The notes: generated from the sequence alone by a model not told the origin. Positions 41,976 to 50,946 are shown, numbered from the stretch's first letter. The stretch: DNA of 64,000 nt from Streptomyces sp. AC550_RSS872 (GCF_019049285.1 NZ_JAGMUL010000039.1:1-64000); one strand, 5' to 3'. Numbers and translations: made by a program.

Positions 41976-43604
41976 ATGGCGAAGATCCTGAAGTTCGACG
42001 AGGACGCCCGTCGCGCCCTCGAGCGCGGCGTCAACAAGCTGGCCGACACGGTCAAGGTGACGATCGGCCCCAAGGGCCGCAACGTCGTCATCGACAAGAA
42101 GTTCGGCGCGCCCACCATCACCAACGACGGCGTCACCATCGCCCGTGAGGTCGAGGTCGAGGACCCGTACGAGAACCTCGGCGCCCAGCTGGTGAAGGAG
42201 GTGGCGACCAAGACCAACGACATCGCGGGTGACGGTACGACCACCGCCACCGTGCTGGCCCAGGCGCTGGTCCGCGAGGGCCTGAAGAACGTCGCCGCCG
42301 GCGCCTCCCCGGCCGCCCTGAAGAAGGGCATCGACGCGGCCGTGGCCGCGGTCTCCGAGGAGCTCCTCGCGACCGCCCGCCCGATCGACGAGAAGTCCGA
42401 CATCGCCGCCGTGGCCGGCCTGTCCGCCCAGGACAGCCAGGTCGGCGAGCTCATCGCCGAGGCGATGGACAAGGTCGGCAAGGACGGTGTCATCACCGTC
42501 GAGGAGTCCAACACCTTCGGTCTGGAGCTGGACTTCACCGAGGGCATGGCCTTCGACAAGGGCTACCTGTCGCCGTACTTCGTGACGGACCAGGAGCGCA
42601 TGGAGGCCGTCCTGGAGGACCCGTACATCCTCATCAACCAGGGCAAGATCTCCTCCATCCAGGACCTGCTGCCGCTGCTGGAGAAGGTCATCCAGGCCGG
42701 TGCCTCCAAGCCGCTGCTGATCATCGCCGAGGACGTCGAGGGCGAGGCCCTGTCGACCCTGGTCGTGAACAAGATCCGCGGCACCTTCAACGCGGTCGCC
42801 GTCAAGGCCCCCGGCTTCGGTGACCGCCGCAAGGCGATGCTCCAGGACATGGCGACCCTGACCGGCGCCGAGGTCATCTCCGAGGAGGTCGGCCTCAAGC
42901 TCGACCAGGTCGGCCTCGAGGTGCTGGGCTCCGCCCGCCGCATCACCGTCACCAAGGACGACACCACGATCGTCGACGGCGCCGGCAAGTCCGACGCCGT
43001 CCAGGGCCGCGTCGCCCAGATCAAGGCCGAGATCGAGAACACCGACTCCGACTGGGACCGCGAGAAGCTCCAGGAGCGCCTCGCGAAGCTGGCCGGCGGC
43101 GTGTGCGTGATCAAGGTCGGCGCCGCCACCGAGGTGGAGCTGAAGGAGAAGAAGCACCGTCTGGAGGACGCCATCTCCGCGACCCGCGCCGCGGTCGAGG
43201 AGGGCATCGTCTCCGGTGGTGGCTCCGCGCTGGTCCACGCCGTCAAGGTCCTCGAGGGCAACCTCGGCAAGACCGGCGACGAGGCCACCGGTGTCGCGGT
43301 CGTCCGCAAGGCCGCCGTCGAGCCGCTGCGCTGGATCGCCGAGAACGCCGGCCTGGAGGGCTACGTCATCACCTCCAAGGTCGCCGAGCTCGACAAGGGC
43401 CAGGGCTTCAACGCCGCGACCGGCGAGTACGGCGACCTGGTCAAGGCCGGCGTCATCGACCCGGTCAAGGTCACCCGCTCCGCCCTGGAGAACGCCGCCT
43501 CCATCGCCTCCCTCCTCCTGACGACCGAGACCCTGGTCGTCGAGAAGAAGGAAGAGGAAGAGCCGGCCGCCGCCGGTGGCCACGGCCACGGGCACGCCCA
43601 CTGA
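41976..43604 (+). CDS. groEL1: Chaperonin GroEL1
   Basis: A 542-residue Hsp60. It opens AKILKFDEDARRALERGVNK and contains the ATP-binding GDGTTTATVLA near residue 86, GRNVVIDKKFGAPTITNDGV near residue 33, and the apical and equatorial domains to AAATGEYGDLVKAGVIDPVK-type AATGEYGDLVKAGVIDPVK near 480. The C-terminus ends GGHGHGHAH, the His-rich tail typical of actinobacterial GroEL1 rather than the Gly-Gly-Met tail of GroEL2. It is adjacent to groES and controlled with it by HrcA/CIRCE. Streptomyces carry a second, unlinked groEL2, which is not in this window. Confidence 0.97.
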   Translation: MAKILKFDEDARRALERGVNKLADTVKVTIGPKGRNVVIDKKFGAPTITNDGVTIAREVEVEDPYENLGAQLVKEVATKTNDIAGDGTTTATVLAQALVREGLKNVAAGASPAALKKGIDAAVAAVSEELLATARPIDEKSDIAAVAGLSAQDSQVGELIAEAMDKVGKDGVITVEESNTFGLELDFTEGMAFDKGYLSPYFVTDQERMEAVLEDPYILINQGKISSIQDLLPLLEKVIQAGASKPLLIIAEDVEGEALSTLVVNKIRGTFNAVAVKAPGFGDRRKAMLQDMATLTGAEVISEEVGLKLDQVGLEVLGSARRITVTKDDTTIVDGAGKSDAVQGRVAQIKAEIENTDSDWDREKLQERLAKLAGGVCVIKVGAATEVELKEKKHRLEDAISATRAAVEEGIVSGGGSALVHAVKVLEGNLGKTGDEATGVAVVRKAAVEPLRWIAENAGLEGYVITSKVAELDKGQGFNAATGEYGDLVKAGVIDPVKVTRSALENAASIASLLLTTETLVVEKKEEEEPAAAGGHGHGHAH

Positions 43605-43618
43605 GCCCAGCGCTCGAA

Positions 43619-43660
43619 GAAGGCCCCGCTCCTGCGCGTGTGCGCGGGACCGGGGCCTTC
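43619..43660. terminator. Terminator after groEL1
   Basis: A 10-base outer stem (GAAGGCCCCG 43619-43628 with CGGGGCCTTC 43651-43660) plus an inner stem. It ends 13 bases before the stop of the convergent minus-strand gene and can serve both. Confidence 0.85.
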
Positions 43661-43673
43661 CCCTTCGCGGGCT

Positions 43674-44366
43674 TCACTGACCGAGTACCCCCAGTTGCTC
43701 CAGCAGTCCCGCCCGGTCGTAGAGCCAGTGGCTCTCGCAGATCCTGCCCTCCCGGAACCGCTGCCAGGTCATGCCCCGCATGCTCACGTCCTGCTCGGTC
43801 GCCGGGATCCCCAGGAACTCGCCCTTGTGGTGCGCGACCCAGGTCCACCGGGTGCACACCTGGTCGTCCTGGGCCATCTGGTCGTCGATCCGGAAGGTGA
43901 AGTCGAAGGCGGCCCGCCACCCCTCGTACTGCTCCCGGATCCCGTCGATGCCCTGCACCGGCTGCGGGTACGACGGATCGTGATCCACGTAGTCACGGGT
44001 GAGGTGGTCACCGATCTGCCCCGGCTCCATCCTGCCCATGGCCTCGAAGAAGGCCCGCGCGGCCTGGACGTTCAGCTGCTCGTTGCGCACCACGTCCAGA
44101 TCGGTGAACGTGGGCACCTCGTCACAGAGCGCCACCATCTCCTGGAAGATCCGGTCGGTCTCGGGCAGGTTGGAGTTGCGCATCGCCTCCTCGTACGAGG
44201 CGAACTCCACGATCTCGATGAAGTGCGCCGGGTCGGACCGGTCCTTCCCGATGATGTCGTGCGTCGCCGTCCGCTTCCCCTTGGTCTGCTCGACCCACCT
44301 GTCCATCAGCCGGTTCATCTCGTCGAATCGGCTGGTCCGGCAGTCGATGAGCTGTACGAAGGTCAT
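43674..44366 (-). CDS. Fusion of an ABM-like domain and a SnoaL-type domain
   Basis: A 230-residue protein with two domains. Residues 1-105 (MTFVQLIDCRTSRFDEMNRL, PAHFIEIVEFASYEEAMRNS) look like a dimeric alpha/beta-barrel as in antibiotic-biosynthesis monooxygenases. Residues 108-230 (RAFFEAMGRMEPGQIGDHLT, RDYVDHDPSYP, GIREQYEGWRAAFDF and HHKGEFLGIPATEQDV) have the SnoaL/NTF2-like ester-cyclase pattern. ATG at 44366 starts the first domain exactly. No polyketide genes are nearby, so a pathway role cannot be assigned. It may share a transcript with the SDR gene 113 bases upstream. Confidence 0.8.
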   Translation of the reverse strand: MTFVQLIDCRTSRFDEMNRLMDRWVEQTKGKRTATHDIIGKDRSDPAHFIEIVEFASYEEAMRNSNLPETDRIFQEMVALCDEVPTFTDLDVVRNEQLNVQAARAFFEAMGRMEPGQIGDHLTRDYVDHDPSYPQPVQGIDGIREQYEGWRAAFDFTFRIDDQMAQDDQVCTRWTWVAHHKGEFLGIPATEQDVSMRGMTWQRFREGRICESHWLYDRAGLLEQLGVLGQ

Positions 44367-44479
44367 GACGTCGTCGCCTCCCGGCCCCCCTGGGTGCGGC
44401 TGGACAGCACCATTTTCCCCACTGCACGGGCCGTGCGCCTGTTCACCCGCCCCGAGGCCGGCCGGCGCCGCCAACTCGC

Positions 44480-45253
44480 CTACTGCGGCCCGTACTTCCG
44501 CCCCGTCCTCGAACTGATCCCCCCGAGCATCCCCCGCGGCACCAGCTTCGCCGCCCCCATCAGCACCTTGTACCGAGGGTCGGGAATGGACAGCGCCCTG
44601 CCCCGGGCCAGGTCCTCCAGCGCCGTGGCCGCCACCTTGTCCGCGTCCAGCCACATCCACCCCGGGATGTTGTCCGTGCCCATCCCGGCCCGCTCATGGA
44701 ACTCGGTCCGCACGAACCCCGGGCACAGCGCCATCAGCCGCACCCCGCTCCCGGCCAGGTCCCGCGCCGCCCCCTGGGTGAACTGCACGACCCACGCCTT
44801 GGACGCGCCGTACGTACCGCGCGGCACGAAGGCCGCGACCGACGCGACGTTGACGACACCCCCGCGCCCCCGCTCCCGCATCGCCTCCGCGGCCGCCGAC
44901 GTCAGCCGCAGTACGGCCTCGCAGTGCACCTTGAGCATCTTCAGCTCGTCGGCCATCGAGACGTCGAGGTAACGGCCCTTGTTGCCGAAGCCGGCGTTGT
45001 TGATCAGCAGGTCGACCGGGTTCCTGCGGTCGCCGAGGCGGGCGGCGACCGTCTCGATGCCGGTGTCCTCCGCCAGGTCGGCCGTCAGCACCTCCGCCTC
45101 GATGCCGTGCCGGTCGTGCAGTTCGGTCGCCTGCTCCCGCAGCCGCTTGACGTCCCGGGCCACCAGGACGAGGTCGTGCCCGTCGGCCGCCAGCCGTCGC
45201 GCGAACGCGGCGCCGATGCCCGCGGTCGATCCCGTAATCAATGCCGTTGTCAT
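44480..45253 (-). CDS. Short-chain dehydrogenase/reductase
   Basis: A 257-residue classical SDR. The NAD(P) loop TGSTAGIGAAFARRLAADGH is at residues 8-27, NNAG near residue 90, and catalytic Ser near 140 (VVNVASVAAFVPRG) with YGASKAW (Tyr153-Lys157 region). An Arg at residue 34 (VARDVKRL) suggests preference for NADP(H). The C-terminal substrate region is not diagnostic. ATG at 45253. It may be co-transcribed with the downstream ABM/SnoaL fusion. Substrate unknown. Confidence 0.9.
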   Translation of the reverse strand: MTTALITGSTAGIGAAFARRLAADGHDLVLVARDVKRLREQATELHDRHGIEAEVLTADLAEDTGIETVAARLGDRRNPVDLLINNAGFGNKGRYLDVSMADELKMLKVHCEAVLRLTSAAAEAMRERGRGGVVNVASVAAFVPRGTYGASKAWVVQFTQGAARDLAGSGVRLMALCPGFVRTEFHERAGMGTDNIPGWMWLDADKVAATALEDLARGRALSIPDPRYKVLMGAAKLVPRGMLGGISSRTGRKYGPQ

Positions 45254-45350
45254 GGCGCAAGATTAGTGACCGGGACGGCGTGCGTCCGTTTGCTGCACAA
45301 GCCCTCCCGATCAGTGAAGCCCGGGCGAAGACCCGCGCGGTGAGCGCCTG

Positions 45351-46019
45351 TCAGGTCCCGTGCTTCGCCACGTACTTCCGCGCCTCCTCCAGCAACTCCG
45401 GATGCAGCGCCTCACCGGCCGCCAGCAGCCCGGGCAGCAGCTTCCGCTCGGTCGTCACCGCCCGGAACTGGAGGGCCACCGTCACCTCGTGATCCGGACG
45501 GTGAATGATCTCCACCGCGTCACCCGCCCGGATCTCGCCCGGTTCGATCACCCGCAGATACGCGCCCGGCGCCCCCTTCGCCGTGAACCGCTTCACCCAC
45601 TGCTTCTCACCCATATGGCCCTGAAAGGTGAGACAGGGAATCCGGCCGCACGTGACCTCCAGCACCACCCCGGACCCGATCCGCCAGCGCTCGCCGATCA
45701 GCGCGCCGGACACGTCGAGGCCACAGGTCGTGAGGTTCTCGCCGAACCCGCCGTTCGCCAGCGACCGCCCCAGCTCGCGCTCCCACGCGTCGAGGTCCTC
45801 ACGGGCCATCGTGTACACGGCCTGGTCGTCGCCGCCGTGGTGCTCCCTCTTGCACACCGCGTCCCCGGCCAGCCCGCTCCCCCCGATGCCCTTGGGCCCG
45901 GGCGCCGCCACCCGCACCGGCCCCGCCACCGGCCGCTTGTCGATGCCGGTCACGGCATCGGGGTCATCCGTGTTCGGCACGGGCTTCGCGCGGCCCAGGT
46001 TCACAGACAGAAGCTTCAT
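45351..46019 (-). CDS. MOSC domain protein, YiiM type
   Basis: A 222-residue MOSC-domain protein, a family that binds molybdopterin-type cofactors and reduces N-hydroxylated or sulfoxide substrates. It opens MKLLSVNLGRAKPVP. The YiiM-like core shows GLAGDAVCKREHHGGDDQAVY near residue 55 and RSLANGGFGENLTT near 90. The conserved cysteine region is CGRIPCLTFQGHMGEKQWVKRF near 130. The C-terminus EEARKYVAKHGT is helical. ATG at 46019 matches the family start. It is divergent from a LysR regulator with only 69 bases between, which suggests that regulator controls it. Confidence 0.88.
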   Translation of the reverse strand: MKLLSVNLGRAKPVPNTDDPDAVTGIDKRPVAGPVRVAAPGPKGIGGSGLAGDAVCKREHHGGDDQAVYTMAREDLDAWERELGRSLANGGFGENLTTCGLDVSGALIGERWRIGSGVVLEVTCGRIPCLTFQGHMGEKQWVKRFTAKGAPGAYLRVIEPGEIRAGDAVEIIHRPDHEVTVALQFRAVTTERKLLPGLLAAGEALHPELLEEARKYVAKHGT

Positions 46020-46088
46020 GTGGGCAAGGTAGGGGAGCGGTGGCCAAAGTGTCGACGCATTATTCGGCGATCTCCCCAAGGCTCGCTT

Positions 46089-47006
46089 ATGCTCGGTTCC
46101 GTGCTCGAAGCCCGTCACCTCCGCGTCCTGCGCGCCGTCGCCGCCACCGGTTCCTTCTCCGCGGCCGGGCGCGAACTGGGCTGCACCCAGCCCGCCGTCA
46201 GCCAGCAGATGAAGGCCCTGGAGGCATCCGTCGGCACGCCCCTGCTCATCCGCAGCGGACGCGAGATGCGGCTGACCCAGGCCGGAGAGGCCCTGGTGCG
46301 GCACGCCGCCGGGATCCTGGCCGGACTCACCGCCGCCGAGGAGGAGGTCGCCGCCATCGCCGGACTGCGCGCCGGCCGCGTCCGGCTGGTCTCCTTCCCC
46401 AGCGGCAGCTCCACCCTCGTACCGACCGCCCTCGCCGCCCTGCGCGCCGCCCACCCCGGCACCCGGGTCTCCCTGGAGGAGGCCGAGCCGCCGAACTCCG
46501 TCGAGCTGCTGCGCGAGGGCGACTGCGACGTGGCCCTCGCCTTCCGGTACGAGGGTGCCGCGGGCGCCGAGGAGTGGGACGACCTCGTCGTACGCCCCCT
46601 GCTGACGGACCGTCTCGTAGGCCTCGTCCCCGAACGGCACCGCCTGGCGCGCACCGCCTCCGCCGGGCCCGTCGCCATCGGTGAGCTCGCCGCCGAGCCC
46701 TGGATCGCCGGATGCCCGCGCTGCCGGGGACAGCTGATCGAGGTCTGCGCCGGCGCCGGCTTCACGCCCCGCATCGACTTCGCCACCGACGACTACCCGG
46801 CGGTGGTGGGCCTGGTGGGCGCGGGTCTGGGCGTGGCCGTCCTGCCCCAGCTCGCCGTCGAGTCCGTACGGCCGCGAGGGGTGCGCATGGTGACGCTGGA
46901 ACCGGCGGTCCGGCGGGAGATCGTGGCGCTCACGCTGCCCGACCTGGCGCAGGTGCCGGCCGTGGCGGCGACGCTCGACCAGCTGGCCCGGGCTGCCGCC
47001 CGCTAG
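46089..47006 (+). CDS. LysR family transcriptional regulator
   Basis: A 305-residue LysR regulator. The winged helix-turn-helix is residues 8-65 (LRVLRAVAATGSFSAAGREL, TQPAVSQQMKALEASVGTPL). The effector domain spans about 95-300 with AALRAAHPGTRVSLEEAEP, WIAGCPRCRGQLIEVC and VVGLVGAGLGVAVLPQLAVE. The CPRCRG pair of cysteines is unusual and may sense redox or metal. ATG at 46089; GTG 46101 is an alternative. It is divergent from the MOSC gene. Target and inducer unknown. Confidence 0.9.
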   Translation: MLGSVLEARHLRVLRAVAATGSFSAAGRELGCTQPAVSQQMKALEASVGTPLLIRSGREMRLTQAGEALVRHAAGILAGLTAAEEEVAAIAGLRAGRVRLVSFPSGSSTLVPTALAALRAAHPGTRVSLEEAEPPNSVELLREGDCDVALAFRYEGAAGAEEWDDLVVRPLLTDRLVGLVPERHRLARTASAGPVAIGELAAEPWIAGCPRCRGQLIEVCAGAGFTPRIDFATDDYPAVVGLVGAGLGVAVLPQLAVESVRPRGVRMVTLEPAVRREIVALTLPDLAQVPAVAATLDQLARAAAR

Positions 47007-47015
47007 CGAAGAAGA

Positions 47016-47037
47016 AGGGCACGCGTGCGCGTGCCCT
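47016..47037. terminator. Bidirectional terminator between the LysR gene and whiD
   Basis: AGGGCACGC (47016-47024) pairs with GCGTGCCCT (47029-47037). Read on the minus strand it is followed by TTCTTCTTC, so it is a good terminator for whiD and also serves the convergent LysR gene. Confidence 0.8.
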
Positions 47038-47056
47038 CAGATGCAGAAACGTTCCT

Positions 47057-47389
47057 TCAGGTGTGCGAGCCGGCCTCCCCGCTGGTCGTCGATGCTGCCG
47101 ACACCAGCCGGTTGCGCGCCCGCCCCATGAGCTCCTCGCGCTCGTCCTCGGTCAAGCCGCCCCAGACGCCGTACGGTTCGCGTACCGCCAGCGCATGCGC
47201 CGCGCACTGCGCGCGGACCGGGCACCTCATGCAGACCTCCTTGGCCGAGTTCTCTCGAGCGCTCCGAGCCGCACCGCGCTCGCCTTCCGGATGAAAGAAG
47301 AGCGAGCTGTCCACCCCACGACAAGCAGCCAGCAGCTGCCAGTCCCACAGGTCCGCGTTCGGTCCGGGAAGGCGGGAGAAATCTGCCAT
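47057..47389 (-). CDS. whiD: WhiB-family sporulation regulator WhiD
   Basis: A 110-residue Wbl protein. The four Fe-S cluster cysteines are at 23, 53, 56 and 62 (LLAACRG and KEVCMRCPVRAQCA). The G[VI]WGG turn that defines the family is at 74-80 (GVWGGLT), followed by a basic helix (GRARNRLV). The N-terminus MADFSRLPGPNADLWDWQLL is WhiD-specific, and the neighbour is bldM exactly as in S. coelicolor (SCO4767-SCO4768). Wbl proteins bind region 4 of HrdB and act in spore maturation. ATG 47389. The 381-base gap to bldM holds the divergent promoters. Confidence 0.96.
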   Translation of the reverse strand: MADFSRLPGPNADLWDWQLLAACRGVDSSLFFHPEGERGAARSARENSAKEVCMRCPVRAQCAAHALAVREPYGVWGGLTEDEREELMGRARNRLVSAASTTSGEAGSHT

Positions 47390-47618
47390 TGCGTGACCCC
47401 TTGTAGCCGTTCTGGGCGGATACGGTGTCTACGACCGTACATCTACGATCTAAGAAGATGAAAATATGACTCATTGCGAATCTAGCCCCAAACGCCAACA
47501 AACAGGAAGAAAAAGGGCTGAATGGGGCATGGGTTGTGATGAAAGGTTGAGGGTCCGTCGTGCATGTCTGCCCCGTGTCCGCCCCCTCACGTAGAGTGCC
47601 GAAGACGGCACATGCCCC

Positions 47619-47646
47619 CGTAACTCTTTCGAGTGACCGTCGTTGA
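47619..47646 (+). promoter_or_regulatory. Sigma-BldN-dependent promoter of bldM
   Basis: CGTAAC (47619-47624), exactly 16 bases, CGTTGA (47641-47646). This is the recognised pattern for the developmental ECF sigma factor BldN at the bldM promoter and gives a leader of about 115 bases. The rest of the gap 47390-47770 should hold the whiD promoter. There the direct repeat TCGTAGA-N7-TCGTAGA (minus strand, about 47427-47447) is a possible regulator site. Confidence 0.88.
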
Positions 47647-47770
47647 GAGGGCGGAGGCGGTTGAAGGAACAAGGGCTCGGGCAGGCGTCCGAGACGGTCG
47701 ACCGCACAGGTGACGATTTCGTACCAGCCTGGAGGCTCAAGGTGACGTGCATCAGCTGCGGAGGGCGGCC

Positions 47771-48382
47771 ATGACATCCGTCCTCGTCTGCGACGACTCC
47801 CCGCTTGCCCGAGAGGCGCTTCGCCGCGCGGTCGCGACCGTGCCCGGCGTCGAGCGCGTGACGACGGCGGCCAACGGCGAGGAAGTCCTCCGCCGCTGGG
47901 GCGCCGACCGCTCGGACCTGATTCTGATGGACGTACGCATGCCCGGTCTGGGCGGCGTCGAGACCGTGCGGCGGCTGCTGTCCGCCGACCCCGGTGCGCG
48001 CATCATCATGCTCACCGTCGCGGAGGACCTGGACGGCGTGGCGCTCGCGGTGGCCGCCGGTGCCCGCGGCTATCTGCACAAGGACGCCTCGCGCGCGGAG
48101 TTGCGTGCGACGGTGACGCAGGCGTTGGCCGACCCGACCTGGCGTCTTGCCCCGCGACGGCTGCGCTCGGCCGAGATGGGTGCGGCGCCCACGCTCACGG
48201 CGCGTGAGATCCAGGTGCTCGAGGGGATGAGCCACGGTCGCTCCAACGCGGAGATCGGCCGTGAGCTGTTCCTCTCCGAGGACACCGTGAAGACGCACGC
48301 CCGGCGGTTGTTCAAGAAGCTGGGCGCTTCGGACCGGGCGCACGCCGTGGCACTCGGCTTCCGGTGGGGTCTGGTTCGTTAA
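47771..48382 (+). CDS. bldM: Developmental response regulator BldM
   Basis: A 203-residue orphan NarL/FixJ-type regulator. The receiver domain spans 1-120, with the acidic pocket CDDS at 7-10 and the phospho-acceptor position Asp54 in LILMDVRMPG. The LuxR-type helix-turn-helix is near 145-200 (LTAREIQVLEGMSHGRSNAEIGRELFLSEDTVKTHARRLF). BldM is known to work without phosphorylation, as a homodimer on aerial-growth genes and with WhiI on sporulation genes. ATG at 47771 follows GGAGGG at a good distance; an in-frame start eight codons upstream is less likely. The promoter at 47619-47646 is BldN-dependent. Confidence 0.97.
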   Translation: MTSVLVCDDSPLAREALRRAVATVPGVERVTTAANGEEVLRRWGADRSDLILMDVRMPGLGGVETVRRLLSADPGARIIMLTVAEDLDGVALAVAAGARGYLHKDASRAELRATVTQALADPTWRLAPRRLRSAEMGAAPTLTAREIQVLEGMSHGRSNAEIGRELFLSEDTVKTHARRLFKKLGASDRAHAVALGFRWGLVR

Positions 48383-48418
48383 CCGCCTCACCGAGGATGC
48401 CGCGTTATGTCGTATGGC

Positions 48419-48501
48419 GGCTGCCGGTGCGTCGTGGCTGGTCGCGGCCGCGCGGCGGTAGCCGCATATGGATGCTGCCCCGCGCCCCTTTGGGGGCGCG
48501 G
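48419..48501 (+). repeat. Dispersed intergenic element, copy B
   Basis: The fullest match to copy A (GGCTGCCGGT, GTCGTGGCTGGTCGCGG, CGCGCGGCGGTAGCC, GCATATG), ending in a hairpin CGCGCCCC-TTTG-GGGCGCG. It lies between bldM and the sigma factor gene, both plus strand, and probably terminates bldM. Confidence 0.7.
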
Positions 48502-48623
48502 CTGCGAGGTCGGCCAATCGGTCCTTCCGGTGCCCGCTGCTCGTTTCGCGGCCGATGCCGCATCCTTGAGGTGTGGAGTCTCTCGGGGACGAGTCGGTCG
48601 AGCGGAAGGGGAGGGCGCAGGGG

Positions 48624-49301
48624 ATGAGTGCCGGCGCACCTGCTCATAACGCTTCGGTGCACAACAACGGGCGCGATGCCACGGACCATACGGCCGCAGG
48701 GCACCATGGACCGATGCGCGACGACGAGGCGGCTCATGCCCAAGGGGTGATCGGTGCACTCGTCCATCGCGCGGTGGACGGGGACGAGCAGGCCACCCAC
48801 GACCTGCTCGCGCATGTCCACCCCTTGGCCCTGCGCTACTGCCGCACCCGGCTGTCCCGTCTGCCGGGTGACGCCCGCCACTTCGTCGAGGACCTCGCCC
48901 AGGAGGTCTGCGTCGCCGTGCTCCTCGCGCTGCCGCGCTACAAGGACACCGGCCGCCCCTTCGAGGCGTTCGTCTTCGCCATCGCCGCGCACAAGGTGGC
49001 CGACCTCCAGCGGGCGGCGATGCGGCACCCGGGGTCCACGGCGGTTCCCTCGGACGAGATGCCGGAGCGCCCGGACGACTCGCTGGGCCCGGAGGAGCGG
49101 GCGCTGCTGAGCAGCGACGCCGAGTGGGCCAAGAAACTGCTGGCCAACCTGCCCGAGAACCAGCGGGAGCTGTTGCTGCTGAGGATCGCGGTGGGCTTGA
49201 CCGCGGAGGAGACGGGTCAGATGTTGGGAATGTCACCCGGCGCCGTCCGGGTGGCCCAGCACCGGGCGCTGAGCAGGCTGCGGGCGCTGGCCGAGCAGTA
49301 G
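48624..49301 (+). CDS. ECF-like RNA polymerase sigma factor
   Basis: About 225 residues. Region 2 lies near residues 60-120 (VHPLALRYCRTRLSRLPGDA, FVEDLAQEVCVAVLLALPRY, FEAFVFAIAAHKVADLQRA). Region 4 is at the C-terminus (LPENQRELLLLRIAVGLTAEETGQML, SPGAVRVAQHRALSRLRALA). In between is MPERPDDSLGPEERALL. ATG at 48624 has a GGAGGG site 7-8 bases upstream; ATG 48714 would give a shorter protein starting MRDDEAAHAQG and could equally be true. No anti-sigma gene is adjacent. It lies directly upstream of guaB, as in S. coelicolor. Confidence 0.88.
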   Translation: MSAGAPAHNASVHNNGRDATDHTAAGHHGPMRDDEAAHAQGVIGALVHRAVDGDEQATHDLLAHVHPLALRYCRTRLSRLPGDARHFVEDLAQEVCVAVLLALPRYKDTGRPFEAFVFAIAAHKVADLQRAAMRHPGSTAVPSDEMPERPDDSLGPEERALLSSDAEWAKKLLANLPENQRELLLLRIAVGLTAEETGQMLGMSPGAVRVAQHRALSRLRALAEQ

Positions 49302-49443
49302 GCGGCGTTCCTGTGAACGGGCGCCGCGCCGATTCCGTACGAACATACGAAGCCCGGAGCGGCCCTGAACCGTGGAATTTGCCACCCTTGCTTCCCGTTA
49401 GCATGGACATCCGCACCGAGCAAGGCCATTTGGGGAAGGTGTC

Positions 49444-50946
49444 ATGACTGCAAACGTCGACGGAGTGCCCGGTAAATTCGCGACACTCGGGCTGACCTAC
49501 GACGACGTGCTGCTGCTGCCGGGCGCATCCGAGGTGCTCCCCAACGCGGTCGACACCTCGTCCCGCATCTCCCGCAACGTCCGGGTGAACATCCCGCTGC
49601 TCTCGGCGGCCATGGACAAGGTGACCGAGTCCCGCATGGCCATCGCGATGGCCCGCCTCGGCGGCGTCGGCGTGCTGCACCGCAATCTGTCCGTCGAGGA
49701 CCAGGTCAACCAGGTCGACCTGGTGAAGCGGTCCGAGTCCGGCATGGTCACCGATCCGATCACGGTGGACCCGGAGGCGACCCTCGCCGAGGCCGACGCC
49801 CTGTGCGCCAAGTTCCGCATCAGCGGCGTCCCCGTCACCGACCCGGCCGGCAAGCTCCTCGGCATCGTCACCAACCGTGACATGGCCTTCGAGTCGGACC
49901 GCAGCCGTCAGGTGCGCGAGGTCATGACGCCGATGCCGCTGGTCACCGGCCAGGTCGGCATCTCCGGCACCGACGCCATGGACCTGCTGCGCAAGCACAA
50001 GATCGAGAAGCTGCCGCTGGTCGACGACGCCGGTGTCCTCAAGGGCCTGATCACCGTCAAGGACTTCGTCAAGGCGGAGAAGTACCCCAACGCCGCCAAG
50101 GACTCCGAGGGTCGGCTCCTCGTCGGTGCCGCCGTCGGCGCCAGCCCCGAGGCCCTGGAGCGCGCCCAGGCGCTGGCCGCGGCCGGGGTGGACTTCCTGG
50201 TCGTCGACACCTCGCACGGCCACAACAGCAACGCGTTGAGCTGGATGTCGAAGATCAAGTCCAGCGTCGGCGTCGACGTGATCGGCGGCAACGTCGCCAC
50301 CCGCGACGGCGCCCAGGCGCTGATCGACGCCGGTGTCGACGGCATCAAGGTCGGTGTGGGCCCCGGCTCCATCTGTACGACCCGCGTGGTCGCCGGCATC
50401 GGCGTTCCGCAGGTCACGGCCATCTACGAGGCCTCCCTCGCCGCGCGCCCCGCAGGCATCCCGCTGATCGGCGACGGCGGCCTCCAGTACTCCGGCGACA
50501 TCGGCAAGGCGCTCGCCGCCGGCGCCGACACCGTGATGCTCGGCTCGCTGCTCGCGGGCTGCGAGGAGTCGCCGGGTGAGCTGCTGTTCATCAACGGCAA
50601 GCAGTTCAAGTCATACCGCGGCATGGGCTCCCTGGGTGCTATGCAGTCCCGCGGCCAGGGCCGGTCGTACTCCAAGGACCGCTACTTCCAGGCCGAGGTC
50701 GCCTCCGACGACAAGCTCGTGCCCGAGGGCATCGAGGGCCAGGTGCCCTACCGCGGCCCGCTGGCCAACGTGCTGCACCAGCTCGTCGGCGGTCTGCGCC
50801 AGACCATGGGCTACGTGGGCGCGGCGACCATCGAGGAGATGGAGACCAAGGGCCGCTTCGTGCGGATCACCTCCGCGGGCCTCAAGGAGAGCCACCCGCA
50901 CGACATCCAGATGACGGTCGAGGCGCCGAACTACAGCCGTAAGTGA
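49444..50946 (+). CDS. guaB: IMP dehydrogenase
   Basis: A 500-residue IMPDH, the rate-limiting enzyme of guanine nucleotide synthesis. The (beta/alpha)8 core is interrupted by two CBS domains at about residues 98-210 (MVTDPITVDPEATL, RQVREVMTPMPLVT). The catalytic loop GPGSICTTRVVAGIG is near residue 305, and the flap with RGMGSLGAM and RSYSKDRYFQ is near 400. Start ATG 49444. The strong sequence YDDVLLLPGASEVLP near the N-terminus is family-typical. A hairpin follows the stop, and then a GuaB3-type paralogue. Confidence 0.97.
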   Translation: MTANVDGVPGKFATLGLTYDDVLLLPGASEVLPNAVDTSSRISRNVRVNIPLLSAAMDKVTESRMAIAMARLGGVGVLHRNLSVEDQVNQVDLVKRSESGMVTDPITVDPEATLAEADALCAKFRISGVPVTDPAGKLLGIVTNRDMAFESDRSRQVREVMTPMPLVTGQVGISGTDAMDLLRKHKIEKLPLVDDAGVLKGLITVKDFVKAEKYPNAAKDSEGRLLVGAAVGASPEALERAQALAAAGVDFLVVDTSHGHNSNALSWMSKIKSSVGVDVIGGNVATRDGAQALIDAGVDGIKVGVGPGSICTTRVVAGIGVPQVTAIYEASLAARPAGIPLIGDGGLQYSGDIGKALAAGADTVMLGSLLAGCEESPGELLFINGKQFKSYRGMGSLGAMQSRGQGRSYSKDRYFQAEVASDDKLVPEGIEGQVPYRGPLANVLHQLVGGLRQTMGYVGAATIEEMETKGRFVRITSAGLKESHPHDIQMTVEAPNYSRK

